A stretch of 64,000 nt of DNA from Scylla paramamosain (GCF_035594125.1 NC_087192.1:12928501-12992500); one strand, 5' to 3'. Positions 10,827-23,295 are shown, counted from the first letter of the stretch. Translations and numbers: made by a program. Notes: a model not told the origin generated them from the letters alone.

Positions 10827-13800
10827 TCTTTTAAGTGTTTCTGAGCGTGTTACGCAATAAAGCCTTAAATGCCAGGGCAATCACATTACATGGGAATAAA
10901 ACCAAATTTTACCAAGAACTTACCTTTAAGTGTATTTGAGCTCCTTACGTACCAAAACGCTAAAACGCATGCAAAATACATTTTATGGAGAAACAGAATA
11001 ACATTACAAAATACATGTATTTTGAGTGTTTTTGATCACTAAAATTTGATAAAAAAAAATGCTTAAATACATGTAAAGAACCTTATTTTTGGGAAACGAA
11101 AGAACATTACGAGAAACGTGTATTATGAGTGATTTTAATTTCCTTCAGTAGCAAAAAGCTAAAACCCACAAATAACACTCTTTAGAAATATAAATAAATG
11201 AAAAAATGGGATTTTTTTTTTTTTTTGGTTATTCATCTTCATAGGTACCGATATGCTAAATTCTGCCAAAATTCACGGAATTTATGTGGAAAAAACAATA
11301 TTATCATAAAAGTTAATTATAGCTTTTTTTTCGGATTGTTATGTACCAAACCCTAAAATGCATGCAAAGCCACCTATATAAGGAAGTTATATAAAGATAT
11401 ATTTTGAATGTTTTTGAGCTTGTTACCTACAAAAAATGCAAAAAATCGATGTAAAGCACTCTATATTAGGAAACAAAAGGATATTACGAGAAATGTTTAT
11501 AATGAGTGTTTTATAGTTTTAAAAGAATCACAAGGCAATAAACGCAAAAACTCGTCTATATAGAGAAATTTTTTACATACCAAAATTAATAAATGCATGA
11601 ATAACACTTTTAATCGATTAACAGAACTACCTTACGAAATTGAGTATTTTGAGTGTTTTTCACATTCTTAGTTACGAAAATGCCAAATTACATGCGAAAC
11701 TACCATCATTTGGGAAAAAAAATGACATTACCAGAAAAGTGTCTTATGAGTGTTTTTCAGCGTGATATGCAACAAATCACTAAAAAGCAGAACGATCACA
11801 TTACATGGGAATAATCCCAACTTTTACGAAGAATTTGCCTTTAAGTGTTTTTGAGCTCCTTATATACTAAACCGCTAAAACGCATGCAAAACAAACTTTA
11901 TGGAGAACAAGAATAACATTACCAAAAAGATGTATTTTGAGTGTTTTTGATAATGTTATCTATAAAAACGCTTAAATACATTACGAGAAACGTGTATTAT
12001 GAGTGTTTTTAAGTTCCTTAACTTCCATAAAGCTAAAACCCACAAATAACATTCATTATTTAGAAAAAAAATAAAAAATAAAAAAAAAATCAATGAAAGG
12101 TGTTTCTTTTCTTTTTTTGTTATTAACCTTCATAGGTACCGACATGCCAAAATTCCGGGAAAAATTAGGGCAATTATATGATAAGAGAATATTAAAAAGA
12201 AAAAGTTGATATTAGCTTTTTTTCGGACTGTTATGTACCAAACACTAAAGCCTCCAATATGAGGCTTACCAGAAATCTGTGTTTTGAGCGTTTTTCAGCA
12301 TGTTAGGCACCAAAACGATAAATAATATGGAACTCACTCTATGTGGCAAACCAAAACAAAATTACTGGAAACGTATTTTCTCAGTGTTTTACGTAGAAAA
12401 ACGCTAAAACGGATGGAAACCAACAAATATCAAGAAGTAGAAAAACATTACCAAAAAGGTATATTTTGAGTGTTTTCGAGCTTGTTACCTAAAAAAAAAA
12501 AAAAAACGCGAAAATTGATACAAAGCACTCTATATTGGAAAACAAAGGGACATTGCGAGAAAAGTGTATAATGAATGTTTTATAGTTTACAAGAACCACA
12601 AGGCAAAAAACGCAAAAACTCGTGTATATGGAGAAGTTTCCTAGATACAAAAATGCTGAAACTCCTGAATAACACTCTTAATTGAGAAACAGAACAACTT
12701 TACTAAATGCGTGTATTTTGAGTGCTTTTCACATTCTTAGTTACCAAAATCCTAAATTGAATGCGAAACCAGCTTTATGTGGGAAAAAAAATGACATTAC
12801 CAGAAAAGTGTCTTTTGAGTGTTTTTGAGCTTGATAGGCAATAAAGCACTAAAAACCTGGGAATCACTTTACATGGTAATAAAATCAATTTTTACCAAGA
12901 ACTTGCCTTTAAGTGTTTTGAACTCCTTATATACCAAAACGCTAAAACGCATGCAAAACACACTTCATGGAGAAAGAGAATAGCATTACCAAAAACATAT
13001 ATTTTGAGTGTTTTTGATCATGTTACCAATAAAAACGCTTAAATACATGCAAAGAACCCTATTTTTAGGAAATTAAAGGACATTGCGAGAAACGTGTATT
13101 ACGAGTGTTTTTAAGATCATTATTTATCAAAAAGCTAAAAGCCACAAATAACACTCTTTATTGAGAAAAAAATAAATAAAAAAATACGATATTTTTTTCT
13201 TTCTTTTTCATCTTCACAGGTACCGAGATGCCAAAATTTGGGCAAAATTTAGGAAATTATGTGAAATAAGAACATTATCAAAAAAATTAAATATAGTTTT
13301 TTTTTTTCGTACTGTTATGTAGCAAACCCTAATGTGCATGCAAAGCCACCTATATGGGGAAATTAAACGTCTTTGCCAGAAAACTGTGTTATGAGTGTTT
13401 TTCAACTTGTTAGGCACCATAACGGTAAATAACATGCAAGTCACTCTATATGGGAATCTAAAACAAAATTACTGAAAACGTGTCTTTTCGGTGTTTTACG
13501 TAGAAAAACGCTAAAACGGATGCAAACCAACCAATAGGAAGAAATAAAATAACATTACTAAAAAGGTACATTTTGAGTGTTTTTGACCTTGTTACCTACA
13601 AAAAAACGCAAAAATGGATGCAAAGCACTCCCTATTGGGAAACAAAAGGACATTACGAGAAACGTGTTTTTAATCATGTTACCTATAAAAACACTTAAAC
13701 ACATGGAAAGATCCCTATATTTGGGAAACGAAAGGACATTACGAGAAATGTGTATTATGAATATTTTTAAGTTCCTTAAGTACCAAAACGTTAAAACCTA

Positions 13801-14646
13801 CAATTAACACTCTTTATAGAGAAAAAAAATAGCATTTTTATTTTTTTGTTATTGATATTCATAGGTACCAAGATGCCAAAATTCTGCCAAAATTCAGGGA
13901 AATTATGTGGAAAAAAGAACATTATCGAAAAAGATAATTTTACCTTTTTTTCGGAGTTATGTACCAAACCATAAAGTGTATGCAAAGCCACCTATTTGGG
14001 AAAATTTAACGATTTTACAAGAAACCTGTCTTTTGAGTGTTTTTTCGCATGTTAGGTACCAAAACGATAGATAATATGAAAGTCACTCTATATGGAAATC
14101 CAAAACAAAATTACTGAAAACGTGTCTTTTAAAAGATTTACGTAAAAACACGCTAAAACGGATGCAAACCAACCAATATGAAAAAATAGAATAATATTAC
14201 CAGAAAAGTATATTTTGTGTGTTTTTTATCTTGTTACATAAAAAAAAAATGGATGGAAAGCACTGTATATTAAGAAAAAAAAAAGGACATAACGAAAAAC
14301 GTGTATAATGAGTGTTTTATAGTTTCACCAGAATCACAAGGCAAAAAACGCAAAAACTCGTATGTGTGGAGAAGTTTTCAAGATACCAAAATGCTGAAAC
14401 TCATGAATAACTTTCTTAATCAAGAAACAGAGCAACATTACTGAATGAGTGTTTTTTTTACATTCTTAGTTACCAGAATCCCAAATTCCATGCGAAACTA
14501 GCTTTATATGGGAAAATGACATTACCAGAAAAGTGTCTTTGAGTGTTTTTGAGACTGTTAGGCAATAAAGCACTAAAAAGCAGAGCAATCACATTACATG
14601 GGAATAAAACCAACTTTTACGAAGAACTTGCCTTTTAGTGTTTTTG
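10827..14646 (+). repeat. Satellite HORs, F orientation, with several phase jumps
   Basis: Anchors lie near 11250, 12135, 13218 and 13862. Two spacings are short (about 885 and 644 bp). Deletion-type phase jumps are visible near 11393 (GGAAGTTATATAAAGATATA, joining two distant HOR positions) and near 13665 (GAGAAACGTGTTTTTAATCATG). The stretch 14060-14646 repeats 9780-10371, so a tandem duplication of about 4.3 kb covers the inversion-bearing module. No gene is visible. Confidence 0.85.
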
Positions 14647-15125
14647 ACACGCATTTAGTAAGGATGTTCTGTTTCTCAATTAAGAGTGTTATTCATGAGT
14701 TTCAGCATTTTGGTGTCTAGAAAACTTCTCCATATACACGAGTTTTTGCGTTTTTTGCCTTTGTTTTTTTGAACTATAAAACATTCATTATACACTTTTC
14801 TCGCAATGTCCCTTTGTTTCCCAATATAGAGTGCTTTGTATCAATTTTTTGAGTTTTTTTTTATAGGTAACAAGCTCAAAAACAGTCAAAATATATATTT
14901 TTGGTAATGTTTTTCTGCTACTTGATATTGGTTGGTTTGCGTCAATTTTAGCGTTTTTCTACGTAAAACACTGAGAAGACACATTTTCAATAATATATTT
15001 TTGGATTTCCACATAGAGTGAGTTCCTTATTATTTATCTTTTTGGTGCTTAACAAGCTGAAAAAACACTCAAAAGACAGATTTCTGGTAAGGTCTTTAAT
15101 TTCCTCACATGGGAGGCTTTACATG
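14647..15125 (-). repeat. Inverted satellite segment inside an F array (long class)
   Basis: This 479-bp segment has breakpoints matching 10372-10826: F ends in GTGTTTTTGA, R runs from CACGCATTTAGTAAGG to GGCTTTACATG, then F resumes. With 10372-10826 it marks a direct duplication about 4.28 kb apart. The enclosing anchor spacing (13862 to 15550) is about 1.69 kb. Confidence 0.85.
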
Positions 15126-16510
15126 TTTTTTTTAGTGTTTTTTTGAGCGTGTTATGAAAATAAAGCACTAAAAACCAGGGCAATCACATTACATGGGAAT
15201 AAAACCAAATTTTACCAAGAACATGCCTTTAAGTGTTTTTGAGCTCCTTATATACCAAAACGGTAAAACGCATGCAAAATACATCTTATGGAGAGAGAGA
15301 AAAACATTACCAAATACATGTATTTTCAGTGTTTTTGATCATGTTATTTATAAAAATGCTTAAATACATGCAAAGAACCTTATATTTGGGAAACGAAAGG
15401 ACATTACGAGAAACATGTATTATGAGTGTTTTTTTTTTTAATTCCTTTAGTACCAAAAAGCTAAAACCCACAAATAACACTCTTTATTTAAAAAATAAAT
15501 AATAAAAAATGAAATAAATATGATTTTTTTTTTTTTATTCATTTTCATAGGTACCGAGATGCCAAAATTCTGGGAAAATTCAGGGCAATTATGTGATAAA
15601 AGAATAGTATCAAAAAAGTTAATTTCAGCTTTTTCTGTTCGGAGTTATGTACCAAACCCTAAAGTGCATGCAAAGCCTTCATTATGAGGAAATTAAACGA
15701 TATTTCCAGAAATCTGTGTTTTGTGTGTTTTTTTAGCATGTTAGGCACCGAGACGATAAATAATAAGGAACTCACTCTATATGGGAATCGAAAACAAAGT
15801 TACAGAAAACGTGTTTTCTCAGTGTTTTACGTAGAAAAACGTAAAAACGGATGCAAACCAACCAATATCAAGAAATAGAAAAACGTTTCCAAAAAGGTAT
15901 ATTTTGAGTGTTTTTGATCTTTTTACCTACAAAAACGCGAAAATTCATGCAAAGCACTCTATATTGGGAAACAAGAGGACATTGCAAGAAAAGTGTATAA
16001 TGAGTGTTTTATAGTTAAAAAGAACCACAAAGCAAACAACGCAAAAACTCGTGTATATGGAGAGATTTCCTAGATACCAAAATGCTGAAACTTATGAATA
16101 ACACTCTTAATTGAGAAACAGAACAACCTTACTAAATGCGTGGATTTTAAATGCTTTTCACTTTCTTAGTTACCAAAAACCCAAAATTACATGCAAAAAT
16201 AGCTTTGTGGGGAAAAAAATGAATTTACCAGAAAAGTGCCTTTTGAGTGTTTTTCAGCGTGATAGGTAATAAACCACTCAAAAGCAGGGCAATCACATTA
16301 CATTGGAATAAAATCATTTTTTACCAAGAACTTACCATAAGTGTTTTTCAGCTCCTTATATACAAAACTGCTAAAACGCATGCAAAACACACTTTATGGA
16401 GAAACAGAATACCATTACCAAAACCTAGTATTTTCAGTGTTTTTGATCATGTTATCTATAAAAAACGCTTAAATACATGCAAAGAACCTTTTGTTTGGGA
16501 AACGAAGGGT
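15126..16510 (+). repeat. Satellite HOR sequence, F orientation, left flank of the LINE
   Basis: The anchor is near 15550. The stretch 15550-16510 resembles 7143-8090 monomer for monomer. It ends in TTGGGAAACGAAGGGTC, directly against the T-run of the LINE; elsewhere the same box reads GGGAAACGAAAGGACATTACG. The last bases before the T-run (GGGTC) therefore already depart from the repeat consensus. No gene is visible. Confidence 0.85.
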
Positions 16511-16625
16511 CTTTTTTTTTTTTTTTTTTTTTTATGTAGGAAGGATACTGGCCAAGGGCAACAAAAATCTAATAAAAAAAAATGCCCACTGAAATGCCAG
16601 TCCCTTAAAAGGGTCAAAGCAGTGG
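16511..16625 (-). other. LINE 3' UTR and poly(A) tail
   Basis: Read on the minus strand, about 90 bases follow the TGA stop. They end with TTGGCCAGTATCCTTCCTAC followed by an uninterrupted run of about 22 A (16512-16533). The tail abuts satellite sequence directly. A poly(A) tail of this length indicates target-primed reverse transcription and little subsequent erosion. There is no room for a further gene. Confidence 0.9.
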
Positions 16626-19067
16626 TCAAAAATTGGTGGATAAGTGTCTTGAAACCTCCCTCTTGAAGGAATTCAAGTCATAGGAAGGTGGAAATACAGA
16701 AGCAGGCAAGGAGTTCCAGAGTTTACCAGAGAAAGGGATGAATGATTGAGAATACTGGTTAACTCTTGCGTTAGAGAGGTGGACAGAATAGGAGTGAGAG
16801 AAAGAAGAAAGTCTTGTGCAGTGAGGCCGCGGAAGGAGGGGAGGCATGCAGTTAGCAAGATCAGAAGAGCAGTTAGCATGAAAATAGCGGTAGAAGACAG
16901 CTAGAGATGCAACATTGCGGCGGTGAGAGAGAGGCTGAAGACAGTTAGTTAGAGGAGAGGAGTTGATGAGACGAAAAGCTTTTGATTCCACCCTGTCTAG
17001 AAGAGCAGTATGAGTGGAACCCCCCCAGACATGTGAAGCATACTCCATACATGGACGGATAAGGCCCTTGTACAGAGTTAGCAGCTGGGGGGGTGAGAAA
17101 AACTGGCGGAGACGTCTCAGAACACCTAACTTCATAGAAGCTGTTTTAGCTAGAGATGAGATGTGAAGTTTCCAGTTCAGATTATAAGTAAAGGACAGAC
17201 CGAGGATGTTCAGTGTAGAAGAGGGGGACAGTTGAGTGTCATTGAAGAAGAGGGGATAGTTGTCTGGAAGATTGTGTCGAGTTGATAGATGGAGGAATTG
17301 AGTTTTTGAGGCATTGAACAATACCAAGTTTGCTCTGCCCCAATCAGAAATTTTAGAAAGATCAGAAGTCAGGCGTTCTGTGGCTTCCCTGCGTGATATG
17401 TTTACCTCCTGAAGGGTTGGACGTCTATGAAAAGACGTGGAAAAGTGCAGGGTGGTATCATCAGCATAGGAGTGGATAGGACAAGAAGTTTGGTTTAGAA
17501 GATCATTAATGAATAATAAGAAGAGAGTGGGTGACAGGACAGAACCCTGAGGAACACCACTGTTAATAGATTTAGGAGAAGAACAGTGACCGTCTACCAC
17601 AGCAGCAATAGAACGGTCAGAAAGGAAACTTGAGATGAAGTTACAGAGAGAAGGATAGAAGCCGTAGGAGGGTAGTTTGGAAATCAAAGCTTTGTGCCAG
17701 ACTCTATCAAAGGCTTTTGATATGTCCAAGGCAACAGCAAAAGTTTCACCAAAGTCTCTAAAAGAGGATGACCAAGACTCAGTAAGGAAAGCCAGAAGAT
17801 CACCAGTAGAGCGGCCTTGACGGAACCCATACTGGCGATCAGATAGAAGGCTGTGAAGTGATAGATGTTTAAGAATCTTCCTGTTGAGGATAGATTCAAA
17901 AACTTTAGATAAGCAGGAAATTAAAGCAATAGGACGGTAGTTTGAGGGATTAGAGCGGTCACCCTTTTTAGGAACAGGTTGAATGTAGGCAAACTTCCAG
18001 CAAGAAGGAAAGGTAGATGTTGACAGACAGAGCTGAAAGAGTTTGACTAGGCAAGGTGCAAGCACGGAGGCACAGTTTCGGAGAACAATAGGAGGGACCC
18101 CATCAGGTCCATAAGCCTTCTGAGGGTTTAGGCCAGCGAGGGCATGGAAAACATTATTACGAAGAATTTTAATACGAGGCATGAAGTAGTCAGAGGGTGG
18201 AGGAGAAGGAGGAACAAGCCCAGAATCGTCCAAGGTAGAGTTTTTAGCAAAGGTTTGAGCAAAGAGTTCAGCTTTAGAAATAGATGTGATAGCAGTGGTG
18301 CCATCTGGTTGAAGTAGAGGAGGGAAAGAAGAAGAAGCAAAGTTATTGGAGATGTTTTTGGCTAGATGCCAGAAATCACGAGGGGAGTTAGATCTTGAAA
18401 GGTTTTGACATTTTCTGTTAATGAAGGAGTTTTTGGCTAGTTGGAGAACAGACTTGGCATGGTTCCGGGCAGAAATATAAAGTGCATGAGATTCTGGTGA
18501 TGGAAGGCTTAAGTACCTTTTGTGGGCCACCTCTCTATCATGTATAGCACGAGAACAAGCTGTGTTAAACCAAGGTTTAGAAGGTTTAGGACGAGAAAAA
18601 GAGTGAGGAATGTACGCCTCCATGCCAGACACTATCACCTCTGTTATGTGCTCAGCACACAAAGACGGGTCTCTGACACGGAAGCAGTAGTCATTCCAAG
18701 GAAAATCAGCAAAATACCGCCTCAGGTCCCCCCAACTAGCAGAGGCAAAACGCCAGAGGCACCTTCGCTTAGGGGGATCCTGAGGAGGGATTGGAGTGAT
18801 AGGACAAGATAAAGATATGAGATTGTGATCGGAGGAGCCCAACGGAGAAGAAAGGGTGACAGCATAAGCAGAAGGATTAGAGGTCAGGAAAAGGTCAAGA
18901 ATGTTGGGCGTATCTCCAAGACGGTCAGGAATACGAGTAGGGTGTTGCACCAATTGCTCTAGGTCATGGAGGATAGCAAAGTTGTAGGCTAGTTCACCAG
19001 GATGGTCAGTGAAGGGAGAGGAAAGCCAAAGCTGGTGGTGAACATTGAAGTCTCCAAGAATGGAGAT
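16626..19067 (-). CDS. LINE ORF2-like protein, partial: endonuclease C-terminus plus reverse transcriptase
   Basis: The frame is open from the element's truncated 5' end to TGA at 16626-16628, about 811 codons with no interruption. The TTG at 18951-18953 lies in mid-protein and is not a true start; at least 36 further in-frame codons precede it and include the endonuclease motif GDFNVHH (near 19030-19055). Counting residues from that TTG: the endonuclease SDH motif is at 41-43. Reverse transcriptase motifs are AYGPDGVPP (280-288), [20 protein letters not shown] (323-342), [13 protein letters not shown] (375-387), the first catalytic aspartate in [10 protein letters not shown] (D410), [10 protein letters not shown] (466-475) and YADD (496-499). 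The thumb-side region [18 protein letters not shown] follows at 585-602. A C-terminal tail runs to 775. All three catalytic aspartates are present. Without the endonuclease N-terminus and any ORF1 it should not be autonomous. The nearest relatives I remember are crab proteins annotated as jockey RNA-directed DNA polymerase. Confidence 0.93.
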   Translation of the reverse strand: MSILGDFNVHHQLWLSSPFTDHPGELAYNFAILHDLEQLVQHPTRIPDRLGDTPNILDLFLTSNPSAYAVTLSSPLGSSDHNLISLSCPITPIPPQDPPKRRCLWRFASASWGDLRRYFADFPWNDYCFRVRDPSLCAEHITEVIVSGMEAYIPHSFSRPKPSKPWFNTACSRAIHDREVAHKRYLSLPSPESHALYISARNHAKSVLQLAKNSFINRKCQNLSRSNSPRDFWHLAKNISNNFASSSFPPLLQPDGTTAITSISKAELFAQTFAKNSTLDDSGLVPPSPPPSDYFMPRIKILRNNVFHALAGLNPQKAYGPDGVPPIVLRNCASVLAPCLVKLFQLCLSTSTFPSCWKFAYIQPVPKKGDRSNPSNYRPIALISCLSKVFESILNRKILKHLSLHSLLSDRQYGFRQGRSTGDLLAFLTESWSSSFRDFGETFAVALDISKAFDRVWHKALISKLPSYGFYPSLCNFISSFLSDRSIAAVVDGHCSSPKSINSGVPQGSVLSPTLFLLFINDLLNQTSCPIHSYADDTTLHFSTSFHRRPTLQEVNISRREATERLTSDLSKISDWGRANLVLFNASKTQFLHLSTRHNLPDNYPLFFNDTQLSPSSTLNILGLSFTYNLNWKLHISSLAKTASMKLGVLRRLRQFFSPPQLLTLYKGLIRPCMEYASHVWGGSTHTALLDRVESKAFRLINSSPLTNCLQPLSHRRNVASLAVFYRYFHANCSSDLANCMPPLLPRPHCTRLSSFSHSYSVHLSNARVNQYSQSFIPFSGKLWNSLPASVFPPSYDLNSFKREVSRHLSTNF

Positions 19068-20650
19068 ACAAAAATGCTAAAACTCATGTATAACACTCCT
19101 AATTGAGAAACAGAACAGCCTTAATAAATGCGTGTGTTTTCAGTGTTTTTCACATTCTTAGTTAGCAAAACTACAAATTGCATGCGAAAATAGATTTTTG
19201 TTAAAAAAAAATAAACTTTACCAGAAAAGTGTCTTTTGAGTATTTTTGAGCGTGATAGAAAATAAAGCACTAAAAAGGAGGGCAATCACATTACATTGGA
19301 GGAAAACGAATTTTTACCAAGAACTTGCATTTATGTGTTTTTGAGCTCCTTATATACCAAAACACTAAAACGCATGCAAAACACTCTTTATGGTGAAACA
19401 GAATAACATTACCAAAAACATGTATTTTGAGTGTTTTTGATCATGTTACCAATAAAAACGCTTAAATAAATGCAAAGAACACTATTTTTGGGAAACGAAA
19501 GGAGATTACGAGAAACGAGTATTATGAGTGTTTTTAAGTTCATTAATTACCAAAAAGCTAAAAGCCACAAATAACTCTCTTTATTGAGAAACAATAAATA
19601 AGTAAATAATAAAAAATACAGTATTTTTTTTCTTTCTTATTCATCTTCACAGGTACCGAAATGCCAAAATTCGGGCAAATTTCAGGAAATTATGTGAAAT
19701 AAAAACATTATCAAAAAAGTTAAATTTAGCTTTTTTTTTCGAACTTTTAAGTACCAAACCCCTAAAGTGCATGCAAAGCCACCTATATGGGGAAATTAAA
19801 CGTATTTGCCAGAAAACGGTCATATGAGTATTTTTCAGCATGTTAGGAACCAACACGATAAATAACATGGAAGTCAATCTATATGGGAATCCAAAAGAAA
19901 AATAACTAAAAACGTGTCTTTTCGGTGTTTTACGTAGAAAAACGCTAAAACGGATGTAAACCAACCAATATGAAGAAATAAAATAACATTACCAAAAAGG
20001 TATATATTTTAAGTGCTTTTGAAATTGTTACCTACAAAAAACGCGAAAATGGATGGAAAGCACTCTATATTGGGAAGCAAAAGGACATTACGAAAAACGT
20101 GTATAATGAGTGTTTTATAGTTTCACAAGAACTACAAGGTAAAAAACGCAAAAACTCGTGTATATTGAGAAGTTTCTTACATTCCAAAATGCTGAAACTC
20201 TGGAACAAACCTCTTAATTAGGATCTCACTCTATATGGGAATCCAAAACAAAGTTACTAAAAACGTGTCTTCTCAGTGTTTTATGTAGAAAAACGTTAAA
20301 ACGGATGAAAACTAACCAATATCAGGAAATAGAAAAACGTTACCAAAAATGTATATTTTGAGCGTTTTTGAGCTTTTTACCTACAAAAACGCGAAAATTG
20401 ATGCAAAGTACTCTATATTGGGAAACAAAAGGACATTGCAAGAAAAGTGTATAATGAGTGTTTTATAGTTCAAAAGAACCACAAAGCAAACAACGCAAAA
20501 AATCGTGTATATGGAGAGATTTCTTGGATACCAAAATGCTGAAACTCATGAATAATACTCTTCAATAAGAAACAGAATAACTTTACTAAATGCATGTATT
20601 TTGAGTGCTTTTCAGATTCTTAGTTACCAAAAACCTCAAAATCAATCAAA
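19068..20650 (+). repeat. Satellite HOR sequence, F orientation, right flank of the LINE
   Basis: The array resumes in F orientation at ATACAAAAATGCTAAAAC. It tracks 7668-8770 closely, with its anchor near 19652. Another phase jump occurs near 20215-20222 (CTCTTAATTA to GGATCTCACTC). From there to 20650 the stretch is the reverse complement of about 33550-33985, sharing the rare GGATCTCACTC variant. Removing the LINE leaves about 1.55 kb between flanking anchors (15550 and 19652) rather than 1.1 kb. No gene is visible. Confidence 0.85.
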
Positions 20651-23295
20651 ATCAAAATACATATTTTTGGTAATGTTACTCTGTTTCTCCATAATGGGTG
20701 TTTTACATGCGTTTTTGCGTTTTGGTATGTAAGGAGTTAGAAAAAAAAACACTTAAAGGCAAGTTCTTCGTAAAGATTGGTTTTATACCCAATTTTTATA
20801 TATAAGTTATGTGATTTTTCTGCTTTTTAGGGCTTTGTTACATATCATGATCAAAAACACTTAAAAGACATTTTTCTGGTAATGTCATTTAAGCGTTTTT
20901 ATTGGAAATATGATCAAAAACACTCAAAATACATGTTTTTGGTAATGTTATTATGTTTCACCATAAAGTGTATTTCGCATGCGTTTTAGTGTTTTTGTAT
21001 ATAAGGAGCTCAAAAAAAAAATTAAAGGCAAGTTCTTATTAAAAATTGGTTTTATTCCAATGCAATGTGATTGCCCAGCTTTTCAGTGCTTCTTTGCCTA
21101 ACACGCTCAAAAACACTCAAAAGACATTTTTCTGGTAATGTCATTTTTTTCCCACATAAAGCTGGTTTCGCATGCAATTTGGGGTTTTGGTAACTAAGAA
21201 TGTGAAAAGCACTCAAAATACACACATTTAGTAAGATTGTTCTGTTTCTCAATTAAGAGAGTTGTTCATGAGTTTCAGCATTTTGGTATCTAAGAAACTT
21301 CTTCATATACACTAGTTTTTTGCATTTTTTGTCTTATGGTTCTTTTGAACTATAAAACACTCATTATATACTTTTCATGCAATGTCCTTTTCTTTCCCAT
21401 TATAGAGTCCTTTGCATCAATTTTCGTGTTTTTTGTAGGTAACAAGCTCAAAAACACTCAAAATATACCTTTTTGGTAATGTTTTAATCTATTTCTTTAT
21501 ATTGGTTTTGTTTGCATCCGTGTTAGCGTTTTTCTACGTAAAACACTGAGAAGACACGTTTTCAGTAATTTTATTTTTGAATTCCCATATAGAGTGAGTG
21601 CCTAACATGCTGAACAACACTCAAAAGAGAGATTTCTGATAAGGTCGTTTAATTTCCTCATATAGGAGGCTTTGCATGCACTTTAGGGTTTGGTATATAA
21701 AAAAGCTAAAATTAACTTTTTTGGTAATATTCCTTTATCACATAATTGCCCAGAATTTTGGCATCTCGGTACCTATGAAGATGAATAACAAAAAAAAATC
21801 CTATTTATTTTATTTCTTTATTTTTTATTTTCTAAATAAAGAGTGTTATTTGTGAGTTTTAGCTTTTTTGGTACTTAAGGAACTAATAAAAACACTCATA
21901 ATACACGTTTCTCGTAATGTCCTTTTGTTTCCCAAACATTATGTTCTTTGCATGTACTTAATCTTTTTATAGATAACATGATCAAAAACACTCAAAATAC
22001 ATGTTTTTGGTAATGTTATTCTGTTTCTCCATAAAGTTTGTTTTTCATGCGTTTTAGCGGTTTGGTATATAAGGGGTTAAAAAACACTTAAAGGCAAATT
22101 CAAAGGCAAAACTGGTTTTATTCTCATGTAATGTTCTGCTTCTTAGTGCTTTGTTGCATATCACACTCAAAAACACTCAAAAGGCACCTTTCTGGTAATG
22201 TATTTTTTTCCCAAATGAAGCTAGTTTCGTATATATTTTGGCATTTTTGTAACTAAGCATGTGAAAAACACTTAAAATACACAATTTGGTAAGGTAGTTC
22301 TGTTTATCGATTAAAAGTGTTATTCATGCATTTCATCATTTTGGTATGTAAAAATTTCTCTATATACACGAGTTTTTGCGTTTATTGCCTTGTGGTTCTT
22401 TTAAAACTATAAAACATTCATTATACACGTTTCTCGTAATGTCCTTTTGTTTCCTAATATAGAGTGCTTTACATCCATTTTTGCATTTTTTGTAGGTAAT
22501 AAGCTCAAAAACACTCAAAAAATATCTTTTTGGTAATGTTATTCTATTTCTTCATATAGGATGGTTTGTATCCGCTTTAGCGTTTTTCTACGTAAAACAG
22601 TGAAAAGACACGTTTTCAGTAATTTTGTTTTGGATTCACATATTGACTGATTTTCATATTATTTATCGTATTGGTGCCTAACATGCTGAAAAATATTGAA
22701 AAGACAGGTTTCTGGTAAAGTCGTTTAACTTCCCTATATAGGTGGCTTTGCATGCACTTTAGGTTTTGGTACATAACAATGAGAAAAAAAAAAGCTATAA
22801 CTAACTTTCATGATAATGTTCTTTTTTTCACATAAATTCCCTGAATTTTGGCAGAATTTTGGCAATTCGGTACCTATAAAGATGAAAAACAAAAAAAAAT
22901 TTCATTTTTTTATTTTTTTTATTTATTTTTATTTTTTTCTAAAAAGTGTTATTTGTCTGTTTTAGCTTTTTTGGTACTGAAGGAACTTAAAAATCACTCA
23001 TAATACACGTTTCTCGTAATGTTCTTTCGTTTCCCAAACATAAGGTTCTTTGCATTTATTAAAGCGTTTTTTTTAGAAAACATGATCAAAAACACTCAAG
23101 ATACATGTATTTGGTAATGTTATTCTGTTTCTCCATGAAATGTATTTTGCATGCGTTTTAGCGTTTTGTTATGTAAGGAGCTCAAAAACATTTAAAGCCC
23201 AGTTCTTGGTAAAATCTGGTTTTATTTCCATGTAATGTGATTGCCCTGGCTTTTAGTGCTTTATTGCGTAACACGCTCAAAAACACTGAAAAGAC
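20651..23295 (-). repeat. Satellite HORs, R orientation, first block after the main inversion
   Basis: The array flips from F to R at about 20645-20651 within TCAATCAAAATCAAAATAC. Anchors are near 21761 and 22861. The first part (20665-21770) matches 31966-33078. From about 21790 the match moves to 34207 onward, as if one whole HOR (33078-34192) is missing here. Rare shared variants include GGAATATTCC-side CACATAAT, AGGGGTTAAAAAACAC at 22075 (also 34505 and 54180) and TTTATCGATTAAAAG near 22305. No gene is visible. Confidence 0.85.

Larger units (their letters stand above)
16511..19067 (-). mobile_element. 5'-truncated jockey-type non-LTR retrotransposon (LINE)
   Basis: The insertion is about 2.56 kb and stands out by eye as much more G+C-rich than the array. 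It reads on the minus strand: truncated endonuclease, reverse transcriptase, stop at 16626-16628, a short 3' UTR and a poly(A) tail (T-run at 16512-16533). The 5' end is lost within the endonuclease domain. The junction with the array at about 19062-19070 has roughly 5 bp of ambiguity (AGATA), consistent with microhomology. No target-site duplication is visible. The satellite phase also differs on the two sides: the left flank stops in the GGGAAACGAA box, and the right flank resumes at the GATACCAAAATGCTG box. The poly(A) tail favours the Jockey clade over CR1. No internal stop or frameshift suggests a fairly recent insertion. Confidence 0.93.

Noticed and set aside
16247..16666. 139-codon + strand frame
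   Set aside because: It starts in satellite and ends inside the LINE's 3' UTR and antisense coding region, so it is a chance fusion frame.
18522..18812. 96-codon + strand frame within the LINE
   Set aside because: It is antisense to the clear reverse transcriptase/endonuclease frame and has no recognisable domain. The same applies to the three short minus-strand frames at 16673-18340.
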